A DNA stretch of 64,000 nt from Blastopirellula sediminis (GTDB lineage Bacteria; Planctomycetota; Planctomycetia; Pirellulales; Pirellulaceae). Location of the stretch: assembly GCF_020966755.1 (NCBI RefSeq), contig NZ_JAJKFT010000004.1, positions 1,302,001 through 1,366,000 of the forward strand, read 5' to 3'. Of the stretch, positions 1 through 8,575 are shown one piece after another; position 1 is the first letter of the stretch, and each line of letters begins with the position of its first letter. The position numbers were made by a program, and so were the translations under genes. The notes under the pieces were generated by a model, which was not told the DNA's origin, searched no databases, and saw only the letters and a list, made by a program, of their open reading frames with translations.

Positions 1-261
1 AGCGACTTCTGCCAGTACGCGGTGGGAGAGATGGCCCGCTTGAAATCGCGCGTCGAAGGTTCGCCTGCGCTCGAAGTGATGACGATCTCACGCGATTTGC
101 GCGATCGCATTTGGCGAAAATACAACGGCCGCTGCGGCGCCTGCGGCGCGGGCAACTATCTGGAGATGGTCCGGATCATCCCGAAGGCGATGGGGGGCGG
201 AGATGACGAAGCCAACATTCAACTGCTCTGTCGTCGCTGCGTGGGGCAGACGCACGCGTAA
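1..261 (+). CDS. HNH-like zinc-finger endonuclease fragment (C-terminal part)
   Basis: The frame is open from the first base of the window, so this is probably the 3' end of a longer gene; an internal GTG at 22 is the only start-like codon seen near the edge. The product has a CGACG pair about 40 residues before the end and a closing CRRC pair, with the spaced sequence IIPKAMGGGDDEANIQLLC between them. This matches the treble-clef layout of HNH endonucleases (two CxxC knuckles around a His/Asn-type core), but the first catalytic His of the core is not clear (RIIP where many have DHI.P), so activity is uncertain. It may be a structural zinc finger rather than an active nuclease. A bidirectional terminator follows at 295. 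Confidence 0.55.
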   Translation, partial: SDFCQYAVGEMARLKSRVEGSPALEVMTISRDLRDRIWRKYNGRCGACGAGNYLEMVRIIPKAMGGGDDEANIQLLCRRCVGQTHA

Positions 262-294
262 CGCGGCGCGATCCAACTGAACAAGAACGAAAAA

Positions 295-326
295 AGCCGA
301 CGGCTCGAAAGCCGCCGGCTCTTTTT
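295..326. terminator. Bidirectional intrinsic terminator
   Basis: An 11-bp stem (AGCCGACGGCT against AGCCGCCGGCT, one mismatch) is flanked by an A-run on the left and a T-run on the right. It can therefore end both the leftward YTV-protein gene and the rightward HNH-like gene, which converge here. Confidence 0.8.
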
Positions 327-354
327 CATTTCGGTCGGGGCAAATTACGTCGTC

Positions 355-2022
355 TTAGCATCCGCACTTCGGTACGGTGATCGTCTTGGGCACCATCTTG
401 CAGACGGGAACCTGGACTTCTTTGGTCACTTGAACCGGAACCATGCAGGTGTACGAGACGACCTTTTCTTCCGGAACTTGCTTGTAGGTGGTGACGTTGC
501 AGGTCTTTTCACGGGTTTCCGGACGGCAGACCGTGTACGGCACTTCCTTCGTCAGCACTTCGTTAACGTATTCGCACGTCTGAACCGTGCAGGTCTTTTG
601 AACCGGCTTCATCACGCAGACCTTGTAGGTATACGGGACTTGCTCGGTGACCGGCTTGCAAACGGTGTAGGTCACGTCTTTCGACATCACTTCGTTCACG
701 TATTCGCAAGTTTTCACCGTGCAGGTCTTTTCGACCGGCTTCATCACGCAGACCTGGTAGGTGTACGGGACTTGTTCGGTGACCTGCTTGCAAACGGTGT
801 AGGTCACGTCTTTCGACATGACTTCGTTCACGTATTCGCAAGTTTTGACCGTGTAGGTCTTTTCGACCGGCGTCATCACGCAGACGTTATACGTGTACGG
901 GACTTCTTCGGTAACCTGCTTGCAGACGGTGTAGGGGACTTCCTTCGTGACGACTTCCTTTTCATAGGTGCAAGTCGCAACTTCGTAGGTCTTTTCAACC
1001 GGCTTCATCACGCAGACCTTGTAGGTGTACGGGACTTCTTCCCGAACCGGTTTCATCACCGTGCAGGGGACTTCGACCTGGACGACGTTCGGAACCCACT
1101 TACGGCAAGTCTTTTCGCAACCGCAGCAGTCGGTCACGACGACGTCTTGCCAGCAGCCTTGGTCCTTGCAAACGGTCTTGGTGATCGTTTCCGGAACCAT
1201 CTTGCAGACGGTGTGGGTCCCTTCACGTTCTTCGTACGACGGAACCATCACGGTTTCGGTGACGGTCTTGGTGCCGTGGACCGGTTTGCAAACGGTGTAT
1301 TCGACCGTCTTGGTCGCCGTTTCAGAGACCGTCTTGCAAACGTTGCGAACTCCTTCGCGGGTTTCTTGCGTCGGAACCATGACCGTCTTGGTCACTTCTT
1401 TGGTGCCGTAGACCGGCTTGCAAACGGTGTAGTTTACCGTCTTGGTCAACGTTTCCGGAACGGTCTTGCAAACGTTGCGGACCCCTTCGCGGGTTTCATA
1501 GGTCGGAACCATCACCGTCGTGGTGACGTCTTTGGTGCCGTAGACCGGTTTGCATACGGTGTAGTTGACCGTCTTGGTCATCGTTTCCGGAACCATGCGG
1601 CAGACGTTGCGAACCCCTTCGCGAGTCTCGTAGGTCGGAACCATGACCGTCGTGGTGACGTCTTTGGTTCCATAGACCGGCTTGCGAACGGTGTACTCAA
1701 CGGTCTTGGTCAAAGTTTCCGGGACCATCACCGTGTAAGTCCGCGTCACGGAAGTCGTTTCCGGCACGCAGCGATAGACGGTGATCGTCTTCTGGCGGAC
1801 CTCAGGACGCATCTCCGTGCAAGTGATGGTGCGCGTTTCGTACGATTGCACCGGGACCATGATCGTCTTTTCGACGTAGGTAACTTCCGGTTCGCAAGGC
1901 GAACCGCAAGGCGCCGCACACGCGGGCGCACAGCCCGGGCGACAGTGACGACAGGCTTCGGCTACGTTCGCTGCGCCCAACGAGGCGGCGATCGTAGCGA
2001 GAAATAGCAAGCTGCGAATCAT
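355..2022 (-). CDS. Secreted Cys-rich tandem-repeat protein, planctomycete YTV type
   Basis: A 555-residue protein with a Sec-type signal peptide (about residues 1-23, ending near VAEA) followed by a Cys/His/Pro-rich segment and then tandem repeats built on the recurring YTVCKP motif. The first half carries about five 44-residue units (YGTKDVTTTVMVPTYETREG type). The second half carries about four 44-residue units with a VCVMKPVEKT core. Cys is spaced regularly through every unit, so the chain is probably cross-linked by disulfides outside the cytoplasm. YTV-motif, Cys-rich repeat proteins have been reported as cell-wall-associated proteins of Rhodopirellula; assignment to that group rests on the motif and Cys pattern. 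It is monocistronic, with a terminator at 295-326. No enzyme domain is visible, so a structural role is inferred. Confidence 0.8.
   Translation of the reverse strand: MIRSLLFLATIAASLGAANVAEACRHCRPGCAPACAAPCGSPCEPEVTYVEKTIMVPVQSYETRTITCTEMRPEVRQKTITVYRCVPETTSVTRTYTVMVPETLTKTVEYTVRKPVYGTKDVTTTVMVPTYETREGVRNVCRMVPETMTKTVNYTVCKPVYGTKDVTTTVMVPTYETREGVRNVCKTVPETLTKTVNYTVCKPVYGTKEVTKTVMVPTQETREGVRNVCKTVSETATKTVEYTVCKPVHGTKTVTETVMVPSYEEREGTHTVCKMVPETITKTVCKDQGCWQDVVVTDCCGCEKTCRKWVPNVVQVEVPCTVMKPVREEVPYTYKVCVMKPVEKTYEVATCTYEKEVVTKEVPYTVCKQVTEEVPYTYNVCVMTPVEKTYTVKTCEYVNEVMSKDVTYTVCKQVTEQVPYTYQVCVMKPVEKTCTVKTCEYVNEVMSKDVTYTVCKPVTEQVPYTYKVCVMKPVQKTCTVQTCEYVNEVLTKEVPYTVCRPETREKTCNVTTYKQVPEEKVVSYTCMVPVQVTKEVQVPVCKMVPKTITVPKCGC
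589..1740 (-). repeat. 132-bp tandem repeats inside the YTV protein gene
   Basis: Near-identical DNA blocks recur every 132 bp: the GACCGG(T/C)TTGCAAACGG block near 1279, 1411, 1543 and 1675, and the AGGTCTTTT block near 591, 723, 855 and 987. The two halves use different unit sequences but the same period, which suggests the halves diverged from one ancestral 44-residue unit and were then amplified separately. Confidence 0.85.
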
Positions 2023-2308
2023 TTTTGTCTTCTCCCCGAAATTTAGTGAATTTCGCCCCGACCTTGCTGATTGTAGCGGTCCTAATTCGCGTTTTAAATC
2101 AAGCTTGGGTTAAATTGGAGAAATTATATGGGTGCGTTCGCAAGGGATTGGGTAGGAAGAGGGATCCCTTTCCGGTTCGTTTTCGGCTTCGATAAAGAGG
2201 GATAAAACGAAACCGATTTCGTCTTTTGCGCTACGTCGTTTGGTCGACTTATTGGAAGAACGGCGACCGAATCTATTTTTACGGGCCGGGAATCAGGCGA
2301 AACAATCG

Positions 2309-3100
2309 ATGGCGGATAAATCGATGGAAGAACGAACTCGCGAATTGCAGAACCTGAACGCGAAGCTGGAAGCGGAGATTCGCGAACGCTCGCTGGTCGA
2401 ACAGCAACTGCTGCAAGACAAAGTTTATTTGCAGTATCTTCTCTCGGGACATGAGCGGGACAGACAACTGATCGCTTATGAGATCCACGACGGCATTGTT
2501 CAGGGATTGACCGCGGCGATTATGCATTTGGAGATGGCGCCGGGACAAATTGACCAAGAGCGGATCGATACGGCGCTCCGGATCTTGCGCGGCAGCGTCT
2601 CGGAAGCCCGGCGGGTGATGAAAGGGCTCAGCCCGCCGCTATTGGAAGATATCGGCGTGATTGCGGCGATCGAAGGCATGCTGGACGAGCAGATGCCCGA
2701 CAGCTGCGAGATCGACTTTCAACATGACGTGCAGTTTGATCGTTTGCTGCCGCTGTTGGAATGTACGATCTACCGCGTCGTCCAAGAGTCGGTCGCCAAT
2801 ATCATGCGCCACAGCCAGGCGAAACATGCGCGGATCCGGCTCGACGAAATGGGGGATCGGTTGATCCTGACGGTGGAGGATGACGGCATTGGATTTGACC
2901 CGGGCCGCGTCGCCGGGTCTGGATTTGGCCTGAAGGGAATCGCCGAGCGGGCCAAATTGTTCGACGTCGAGGCGAAAATCGAATCGAGCCCTGGTGCGGG
3001 AACGCGGCTGAAGATCGATTTTCCGCTGATTCGCGCCAACCAGGATTTCGACAAATGGAGCGTTATCTCGGGTAACCCCCCGGGGACGAAGGGAGTATAA
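2309..3100 (+). CDS. Cytoplasmic histidine kinase (HisKA_3/HATPase_c), orphan
   Basis: The product has an N-terminal coiled-coil (about residues 5-50), a HisKA_3 phospho-acceptor box with YEIHDGIVQGL (His60 from this start) and a C-terminal ATPase with an N-box (ESVANIMRHS), a G1 box (DDGIGFD) and a G2 box (GFGLKGI). This is the NarL/DesK class, which normally phosphorylates a LuxR-type response regulator. No transmembrane segment, sensor domain or response regulator is present here. I chose the ATG at 2309, where the coiled-coil begins; an in-frame TTG at 2240 would add 23 residues. lutA begins 71 bases downstream on the same strand, so co-transcription with lactate genes is possible but not shown. 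Confidence 0.8.
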   Translation: MADKSMEERTRELQNLNAKLEAEIRERSLVEQQLLQDKVYLQYLLSGHERDRQLIAYEIHDGIVQGLTAAIMHLEMAPGQIDQERIDTALRILRGSVSEARRVMKGLSPPLLEDIGVIAAIEGMLDEQMPDSCEIDFQHDVQFDRLLPLLECTIYRVVQESVANIMRHSQAKHARIRLDEMGDRLILTVEDDGIGFDPGRVAGSGFGLKGIAERAKLFDVEAKIESSPGAGTRLKIDFPLIRANQDFDKWSVISGNPPGTKGV

Positions 3101-3171
3101 TACAGGGCTAGCTTTCGACCGGCAGGAGGCTCGGTCGGCATCCACCCATTCGTCTCCCCCCTCAAGCATCG

Positions 3172-3921
3172 ATGCAAGTCGCGCTCTTCATTCCCTGCTA
3201 CATCGACCAGCTTTATCCCCGCGTCGGCATGGCGACCTTGGAAATTCTCGAGCGTCGCGGCTGCGACGTCGTTTTTCCGTCGGCTCAAACGTGCTGCGGC
3301 CAGCCGATGTCGAACACCGGTTGTGCCTCCGACGCCAAACCGCTGGCCGAGCGGTTCCTGGAAATATTCGCTCCTTACCAGTACGTCGTTTGTCCGAGCG
3401 GCAGTTGCGTCTCGATGGTTCGCCGCCATTACGACGAGTTCCTGGAAGGACGTCCTGGATTTGAAGAGCTGAAGGGAAAGACCTTTGAGCTGTGCGAGTT
3501 TCTGGTCGACGTCCTGAAGGTCGACTCATGGAACGGCGCCTATCCGCACAAGGTTGGTCTCCATTCCAGCTGCCACGGTTTGCGTGAACTGGGGATGGGG
3601 AAGCCGAGCGAACGAGTCGGCCCGGCATTCAACAAGCCGCAGCGTCTGCTCGAAATGCTTGACCAGATTGAACTGGTAAAACCGCAGCGCCCGGACGAAT
3701 GCTGCGGCTTCGGCGGAACCTTCGCCGTCGCCGAAGAAGCGGTCTCTTGCATGATGGGGGGCGATCGCTTGCGGGATCATCTTTCGGCCGGCGCCGAGGT
3801 TCTGACTGCGGCCGACATGTCTTGCTTGATGCATCTGCAGGGGCTCGCCAAACGGAAAGAGATGCCGCTGCAAATCAAGCACATCGCCGAGATCCTCAAC
3901 GAGAGCGAAGCGAAATCATGA
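3172..3921 (+). CDS. lutA: L-lactate oxidation complex subunit LutA (CCG-domain Fe-S protein)
   Basis: A 249-residue protein of two cysteine-rich CCG repeats (CCGQPMSNTGC near residue 42 and CCGFGGTF near residue 178), the ligand pattern for Fe-S centres in LutA/YkgE and heterodisulfide reductase-like proteins. Length and order match LutA. With LutB and LutC it forms the cytosolic complex that oxidises L-lactate to pyruvate. Its stop overlaps the lutB start in ATGA (3918-3921), so translation is coupled. A TATAAT hexamer lies at 3096-3101, over the stop codon of the upstream kinase gene, and could be a -10 box, but no convincing -35 is present. Confidence 0.92.
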   Translation: MQVALFIPCYIDQLYPRVGMATLEILERRGCDVVFPSAQTCCGQPMSNTGCASDAKPLAERFLEIFAPYQYVVCPSGSCVSMVRRHYDEFLEGRPGFEELKGKTFELCEFLVDVLKVDSWNGAYPHKVGLHSSCHGLRELGMGKPSERVGPAFNKPQRLLEMLDQIELVKPQRPDECCGFGGTFAVAEEAVSCMMGGDRLRDHLSAGAEVLTAADMSCLMHLQGLAKRKEMPLQIKHIAEILNESEAKS

Positions 3922-5306
3922 AAGCGGCTCAGCATCCGGAAGAGGCGGCAAAGTTCGTCGCCAACGACGCTCGCGCGCACTGGCACGACCAGGCGCTTTG
4001 GTTCGTCCGCGAAAAACGCGATCGCATGGCGGTCAGCTTGCCCGAATGGGAAGAGCTGCGCAACACCGCGTCGCAAATCAAATTGCACACCGTCAGCCGC
4101 ATGGCCGACTACTTGGAAGAGTTTGAACGGAACGCGACCAAGCTGGGCGCCGTCGTCCATTGGGCGAAAGACGCCGACGAGCACAATCAGATCGTCTTGT
4201 CGCTGCTGCAAAAGATCGGCGCCAAGCATATCGTCAAAAGCAAGTCGATGTTGACCGAAGAGTGCCACTTGAACCCATTCCTGCAGGAGCATGGGATAGA
4301 AGTGGTCGACACCGATCTTGGCGAACGGATTGTGCAGCTTCGCGACGAAGCCCCCTCCCACATCGTCTTGCCGGCGATCCACATCAAAAAGGAAGAAGTC
4401 AGCGAGACCTTCCACGAACATCTCCATACCGAAGCCGGCAACAACGATCCGAACTACCTTACCGAAGCGGCCCGCAATCACTTGCGAGAGAAGTTCGTCG
4501 CCGCCGACGCCGGCATTACCGGCGTGAATTTTGCGATCGCCGAAACCGGCGGCCTGGTCGTTTGCACCAACGAAGGGAACGCTGACCTTGGCGTCTCGCT
4601 GCCGAAGCTGCACATCGCCTGCTTGGGGATCGAGAAGCTCGTCCCGAAGGCGGCCGACCTGAGCGTTTTTCTGCGGCTGTTGGCTCGCAGTGCGACGGGG
4701 CAGCCGATCACGACTTACTCCTCCCATTTCCATGGGCCCCGTCCCGGCGGAGAACTGCACATCATTCTGGTCGACAACGGCCGGAGCAACTTGATGGGGA
4801 GCTCGCAGTTCCGCAACTCGCTGAAGTGCATCCGCTGCGGCGCCTGCATGAACACTTGCCCTGTTTACAGACGCAGCGGCGGGCACAGCTACGGAACGAC
4901 GGTCCCGGGTCCGATCGGATCAATTCTCGCTCCTTCGCGCGACTCGAAGCAACACAAGAGCCTGCCGTTCGCCTGCACGCTCTGCGGATCGTGCACCGAC
5001 GTTTGCCCGGTGAAGATCGACCTGCATCACGAACTGCTCGAGTGGCGCGGCGAGATTCGCAAACGGGGCCAGTTGCCGATGTCGAAAACGGTTCCGATGA
5101 AGCTGACCAGCTGGATGATGCAGTCGCCTTGGCTGTTTCGATTCGTCGGCGCGGTCGGTCGTTGGTTCCTACGGCATTTGCCTCGCTGGGCGATCTACCA
5201 CGGTTTGAATCCGTGGGGCAAACAACGCGAAATGCCGGAGGCTCCGAAGCAAAGCTTCCGCGAGCTCTATCAAATTCACGAGTCGAAAAAAGCCAGCGAT
5301 GAGTAG
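3918..5306 (+). CDS. lutB: L-lactate oxidation complex subunit LutB (LUD + ferredoxin domains)
   Basis: A 462-residue protein: an N-terminal LUD domain (about residues 60-290, with ITGVNFAIAETGG), two 4Fe-4S motifs (CIRCGACMNTCP near residue 304 and CTLCGSCTDVCP near residue 353) and a C-terminal region typical of LutB/YkgF. The electron-transfer role between LutA and LutC is known for the family. The true start is the ATG at 3918, which overlaps the lutA stop by 4 bases; the frame stays open further upstream inside lutA but that region is lutA coding sequence. The 3' end overlaps lutC by 8 bases. Confidence 0.93.
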   Translation: MKAAQHPEEAAKFVANDARAHWHDQALWFVREKRDRMAVSLPEWEELRNTASQIKLHTVSRMADYLEEFERNATKLGAVVHWAKDADEHNQIVLSLLQKIGAKHIVKSKSMLTEECHLNPFLQEHGIEVVDTDLGERIVQLRDEAPSHIVLPAIHIKKEEVSETFHEHLHTEAGNNDPNYLTEAARNHLREKFVAADAGITGVNFAIAETGGLVVCTNEGNADLGVSLPKLHIACLGIEKLVPKAADLSVFLRLLARSATGQPITTYSSHFHGPRPGGELHIILVDNGRSNLMGSSQFRNSLKCIRCGACMNTCPVYRRSGGHSYGTTVPGPIGSILAPSRDSKQHKSLPFACTLCGSCTDVCPVKIDLHHELLEWRGEIRKRGQLPMSKTVPMKLTSWMMQSPWLFRFVGAVGRWFLRHLPRWAIYHGLNPWGKQREMPEAPKQSFRELYQIHESKKASDE

Positions 5307-5904
5307 CCGCGATCAAATCTTAAAAAGCATCCGCAACCAGATTGTCGCCGCCGTCGATCATCCCGGCTTGGCTGGGGATTGGATTCGCTACGACGATCGG
5401 GTCGCCCATTTCAGTTCGGTGCTGGCTGCTGTCGGCGGCGTCGCGCATGTCGTCGACTCGTCGGAACAGATCTTGGCTCAATTGAAACAGGTTCCAGCGT
5501 TCGCCGCAGGAAAGAAGATCGTCAGTCTCTGCGCGGAGGTCGCCGGCAACGTCGATTTCGCCGCGGTCGAAGATCCGCACCAACTGGAAGACGTCGATTT
5601 TGCGGTCTTGCCGGCGCAGTTCGCCGTCGCTGAAAACGGTGCCGTTTGGGTCGACGATGCCGACGTTAAGCACCGAGTTATCTACTTTATTCCGCAGCAT
5701 TTGTCCTTTATTGTTCCCGCGCCGGCCAATGCAGCCGACGCGATTGTGGACAACATGCACCAGGCGTACGAACGGCTCTCGTTTGGCGAGCCCCGCTTTG
5801 GCGCGTTCATTTCGGGCCCCTCCAAGACGGCCGACATCGAGCAGTCGCTGGTGATCGGCGCCCATGGGGCCCGGTCGCTGAACGTCTTCTTTTTGCGACA
5901 ATAA
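5299..5904 (+). CDS. lutC: L-lactate oxidation complex subunit LutC (LUD domain)
   Basis: A 201-residue LUD-domain protein, equivalent to LutC/YkgG. It has the family pattern of a Rossmann-like core with FAVAENGAVWVDD near residue 115 and a closing GAHGARSLNVFFL stretch. It begins inside the end of lutB (8-base overlap), completing a translationally coupled lutABC operon. No LutP-type lactate permease or LutR regulator is adjacent, so lactate may enter by a transporter encoded elsewhere. Confidence 0.92.
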   Translation: MSSRDQILKSIRNQIVAAVDHPGLAGDWIRYDDRVAHFSSVLAAVGGVAHVVDSSEQILAQLKQVPAFAAGKKIVSLCAEVAGNVDFAAVEDPHQLEDVDFAVLPAQFAVAENGAVWVDDADVKHRVIYFIPQHLSFIVPAPANAADAIVDNMHQAYERLSFGEPRFGAFISGPSKTADIEQSLVIGAHGARSLNVFFLRQ

Positions 5905-6035
5905 TTTCGGCCCAAGCCGCCGCTTGATAGCTGCACAACCGGGCGGCGATCTCTAGAATGAAATTGGCCGAGCGGCGGTTGCGAACCTGTTGGAATAGTT
6001 CGCTTCCCGCGCGCCGTCTTCTCAGGACTCGATGG

Positions 6036-6986
6036 ATGAGCGAAGTAGAACAGCAAACTTCTGATGCGCCCCGATTGAATTTGCTCCGACTAGCGTTGGA
6101 CGGATCGCCGACCAAGCTAGAGATCGAATCGTTCCAGGATGACGAACTTTCTATCGCCGCCCGCAAGTGGCGGATGATCGCGACGCCGCTCGATCCAGAC
6201 GGCGCGAAGAATTTGACCCGCGTCATGCAGCAGATGGTGCAAAACCGCACCGCGGTCAATCCTGGCATTCTGGCCGGCGACACTCCCGGCGTGCAGATTC
6301 ATCGCTACCTGCGCGGCTACGGTTCGCACGGCCGCGCCGCCCACGGCGACTATTTGATCGAGTGCGGCGACGACTGGGTCTTCGTGATGGTGGTCGCGCG
6401 GGCGCCGCATGATGAATTTGAAGCGGCCGAAGTCGAACGAGTTTTGGCGACGGCCAGTCTGGCCGAAGAGCCCGCCTTGGATCGCCAGGTACTGCCGGCG
6501 TGGGAAGAGTTCCTGCAAAATCGCCAGGAGTCCGATCCGGACGGCAAGTTTCTGATTTCGCTCGAACCGGCGCCGATCATGATCGGCAACTTCGACCTGT
6601 TTGAAGAGCTGGAAGACCAGGCCGACTTGTCGCCCGATGATGACGACGTCCAGCGCGGCGGACGGGCGCTCGATCGCCAACTGATCGAGTTCTACGTCTT
6701 GGACGAGCCGCTCTCGATTCGCTGCGATCTGTGGGTCAATCGAGAGCCCGAAGTTTCGCAGCCGCGCGAACTGGTCTTTCGCTCGAAACTGGAAGTCGCC
6801 ATTGGCCGCATCGAAATCTGGTCGGCCGATGAGATCTACCAGTACGAAGTCCCCAACGGCAAGTACGACGCGAGCATCTATGTCGTCGAACGCGGCAAGA
6901 TCTGCGACGACGATCTGACCGACCGCGAGTTCTTCCGCCGCGACGACTTGGAACGATACGAGATCGTCCTTAAGCCGATCGGCTAA
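6036..6986 (+). CDS. Hypothetical protein, soluble, unknown function
   Basis: I do not recognise a family. The 316-residue product has no signal peptide or membrane segment and is acidic in its C-terminal half, with Asp-rich stretches (LSPDDDDV; CDDDLTDREF). An in-frame ATG at 5958 would add 26 Arg/Leu-rich residues; I prefer the ATG at 6036 because the preceding stretch (WNSSLPARRLLRTRW) looks non-coding. It stands alone after lutC and ends 8 bases before a palindromic element. Confidence 0.6.
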   Translation: MSEVEQQTSDAPRLNLLRLALDGSPTKLEIESFQDDELSIAARKWRMIATPLDPDGAKNLTRVMQQMVQNRTAVNPGILAGDTPGVQIHRYLRGYGSHGRAAHGDYLIECGDDWVFVMVVARAPHDEFEAAEVERVLATASLAEEPALDRQVLPAWEEFLQNRQESDPDGKFLISLEPAPIMIGNFDLFEELEDQADLSPDDDDVQRGGRALDRQLIEFYVLDEPLSIRCDLWVNREPEVSQPRELVFRSKLEVAIGRIEIWSADEIYQYEVPNGKYDASIYVVERGKICDDDLTDREFFRRDDLERYEIVLKPIG

Positions 6987-6994
6987 TAGTCTTG

Positions 6995-7131
6995 ACTAGC
7001 CCGCAGCGCAAGCAAGGGAATGCGGTCTCCATGTAATAACGAATGTCGAACGGGTATTCGTTCGACATTCTGGTTTCGACACGGTTCATTTCGCCCAGCG
7101 CATTCCGTCGCTTGCGCTGCGGGCTAGTGTT
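6995..7131. repeat. Palindromic element, family A, complete copy
   Basis: The left arm (6995-7025) begins ACTAGCCCGCAGCGCAAGC and the right arm (7099-7131) is its near-exact reverse complement. The spacer holds a second hairpin, GAATGTCGAAC (7041-7051) against GTTCGACATTC (7060-7070). The element starts 8 bases after the stop of the rightward gene and ends about 8 bases before the stop of the leftward gene at 7140. Other copies or halves lie at 27740, 30177, 31151, 31737 and 13454. Confidence 0.85.
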
Positions 7132-7139
7132 GGGGCGAG

Positions 7140-8519
7140 CTAGTTTCCGATCGTGACGATGCGGTTCGGAACGCCGTCGACCTTGATCTTCTCCAGCACT
7201 TCCAGTCGCGTCAGCGACATCACCCAGATCGTGCCGTCGCCGGGGTTGCTGATGCAGGCATATCGCCCGCCGGGCATGATGCAGATGTCGTGATGACCGC
7301 TATGGCCGACGATCTTGCTCTTGCCGATCGGAATATGCTTCACGATTTTGGCGTCGGAGAAGTCGCCGTTGCGATCGGGATCAAGGTTGATTGCGGTCAG
7401 TTGCTCCGTCGCGTCGCCGTCATGGCGATCTTGAAAGAGAAACGCCATCTTCAAACCGCTCGGCGTTTCCAAGATCTGCGGCGTCGTGAGGCGAAGCCCC
7501 TCGGCCGCTTCGATCGGCAGCTTTTGCACCTTCGGCTCGCTCGCCGTCGCATCGATCAGGCCGAGAAACGACTCTTCCGACGATTGCGAAGTGAAGAGTA
7601 CCCAATGGCCGGCGTTGGCGAAGGCCCCAGTCCGGAGCGGCTTTTCCGTTTCCGGATCTTTGCCGAGCGAGACGTGATGCACCTGCGTGGACTTCTCGGT
7701 TTGGATCAGTTCGCGATCGGCGTCGACCCAGCAGATGCCGTCGGCCGGTGCGAAGAAGACGCGACCTGAATTGGCGGTGGCGCCATGCAGTCCGCCGGTC
7801 GGAGTGTGGATCTTGTAGTTCCCCTTGCCGTTCTCTGATTCACGCAGATTGACGACGTCGATACGCCCGCTGTTCTCCTCTTTCCCGTCAATCCAGGTCG
7901 AGTAGGCGACCTGATCGTTTACGGCCGCAAGCGTGATATGTTGGCCGCCGCCAGCGAAGAACTTAGCCGCTGCGGCCGTATCTCCCTTGGCGAGCATTTC
8001 GGGACGGAGCCGCGTAAACCCGTTCTTCTGATCGTTCGCCAGGTAAAAGGCGCCGTCGTATTGATAGAGATGGGCTGGGTTCCCTTGTTGGTCGTCGAGT
8101 TGGGTGGCGAGCACCTGCGGAGCTTGGGTAAACCGCCAATGCGTATGATCCCCATGTTCTTCTTCGTGACCGCCCCCGTCGATTGCGATCCAGCCGCTCT
8201 CGAGCTCTCCTTCTTCCATATCCCGCACGCCGGCGACCAGCACATTGCCGATCGCTTGCATCTGTACCAGCGTTTGCGAGTCGCGATCGAGCTGCGGGAA
8301 GCCGGGGATCGCTTTCGGCTCCAGCGCCCATTTTTCTCCGCGGGTCAGGTCCCCATAGGCGAGCGTCGCGTCCGCTTCGTTCTGCCAGAAGATGCGACCG
8401 ATCAGGCGGGGTTCGCTGTGGTGGGAATGTTGTCCGGACGCTTCTTCGGCGTAGGAGCATCGATCGGAAAAGGAAATGAGTAATGCCAGCGTCGTGGCAA
8501 TGGCTACGTAAGTTCTCAT
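7140..8519 (-). CDS. Exported His-rich beta-propeller, AztD-like
   Basis: A 459-residue protein with a signal peptide (residues 1-24, ending SYA). After it come two His clusters: HSHH at residues 31-34 and HEEEHGDHTHW at 118-128. The rest reads as repeated beta-propeller blades, with a GLHGATANSGRVFFAPADG segment and a closing GHSGHHDICIMPGGRYACI. The plan of a secreted propeller with His-rich loops resembles AztD, a periplasmic zinc chaperone; I infer metal handling from this resemblance and from the His clusters only. No zinc ABC transporter is adjacent. It is the last gene of a leftward cluster, 56 bases after the lipoprotein gene. A non-metal YVTN/PQQ-like propeller is the alternative. 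Confidence 0.6.
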   Translation of the reverse strand: MRTYVAIATTLALLISFSDRCSYAEEASGQHSHHSEPRLIGRIFWQNEADATLAYGDLTRGEKWALEPKAIPGFPQLDRDSQTLVQMQAIGNVLVAGVRDMEEGELESGWIAIDGGGHEEEHGDHTHWRFTQAPQVLATQLDDQQGNPAHLYQYDGAFYLANDQKNGFTRLRPEMLAKGDTAAAAKFFAGGGQHITLAAVNDQVAYSTWIDGKEENSGRIDVVNLRESENGKGNYKIHTPTGGLHGATANSGRVFFAPADGICWVDADRELIQTEKSTQVHHVSLGKDPETEKPLRTGAFANAGHWVLFTSQSSEESFLGLIDATASEPKVQKLPIEAAEGLRLTTPQILETPSGLKMAFLFQDRHDGDATEQLTAINLDPDRNGDFSDAKIVKHIPIGKSKIVGHSGHHDICIMPGGRYACISNPGDGTIWVMSLTRLEVLEKIKVDGVPNRIVTIGN

Positions 8520-8575
8520 GGGAAAATCGCCAAGGAGTTGTGGTGGATAGATTGGCTAGGTACGAATGCGAACGA

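Noticed and set aside
430-2007. Long rightward open frame (525 codons) opposite the YTV gene
   Set aside because: It is antisense to a repeat gene with a clear signal peptide and family motifs; its His/Asp/Arg-rich translation is a mirror of the repeat.
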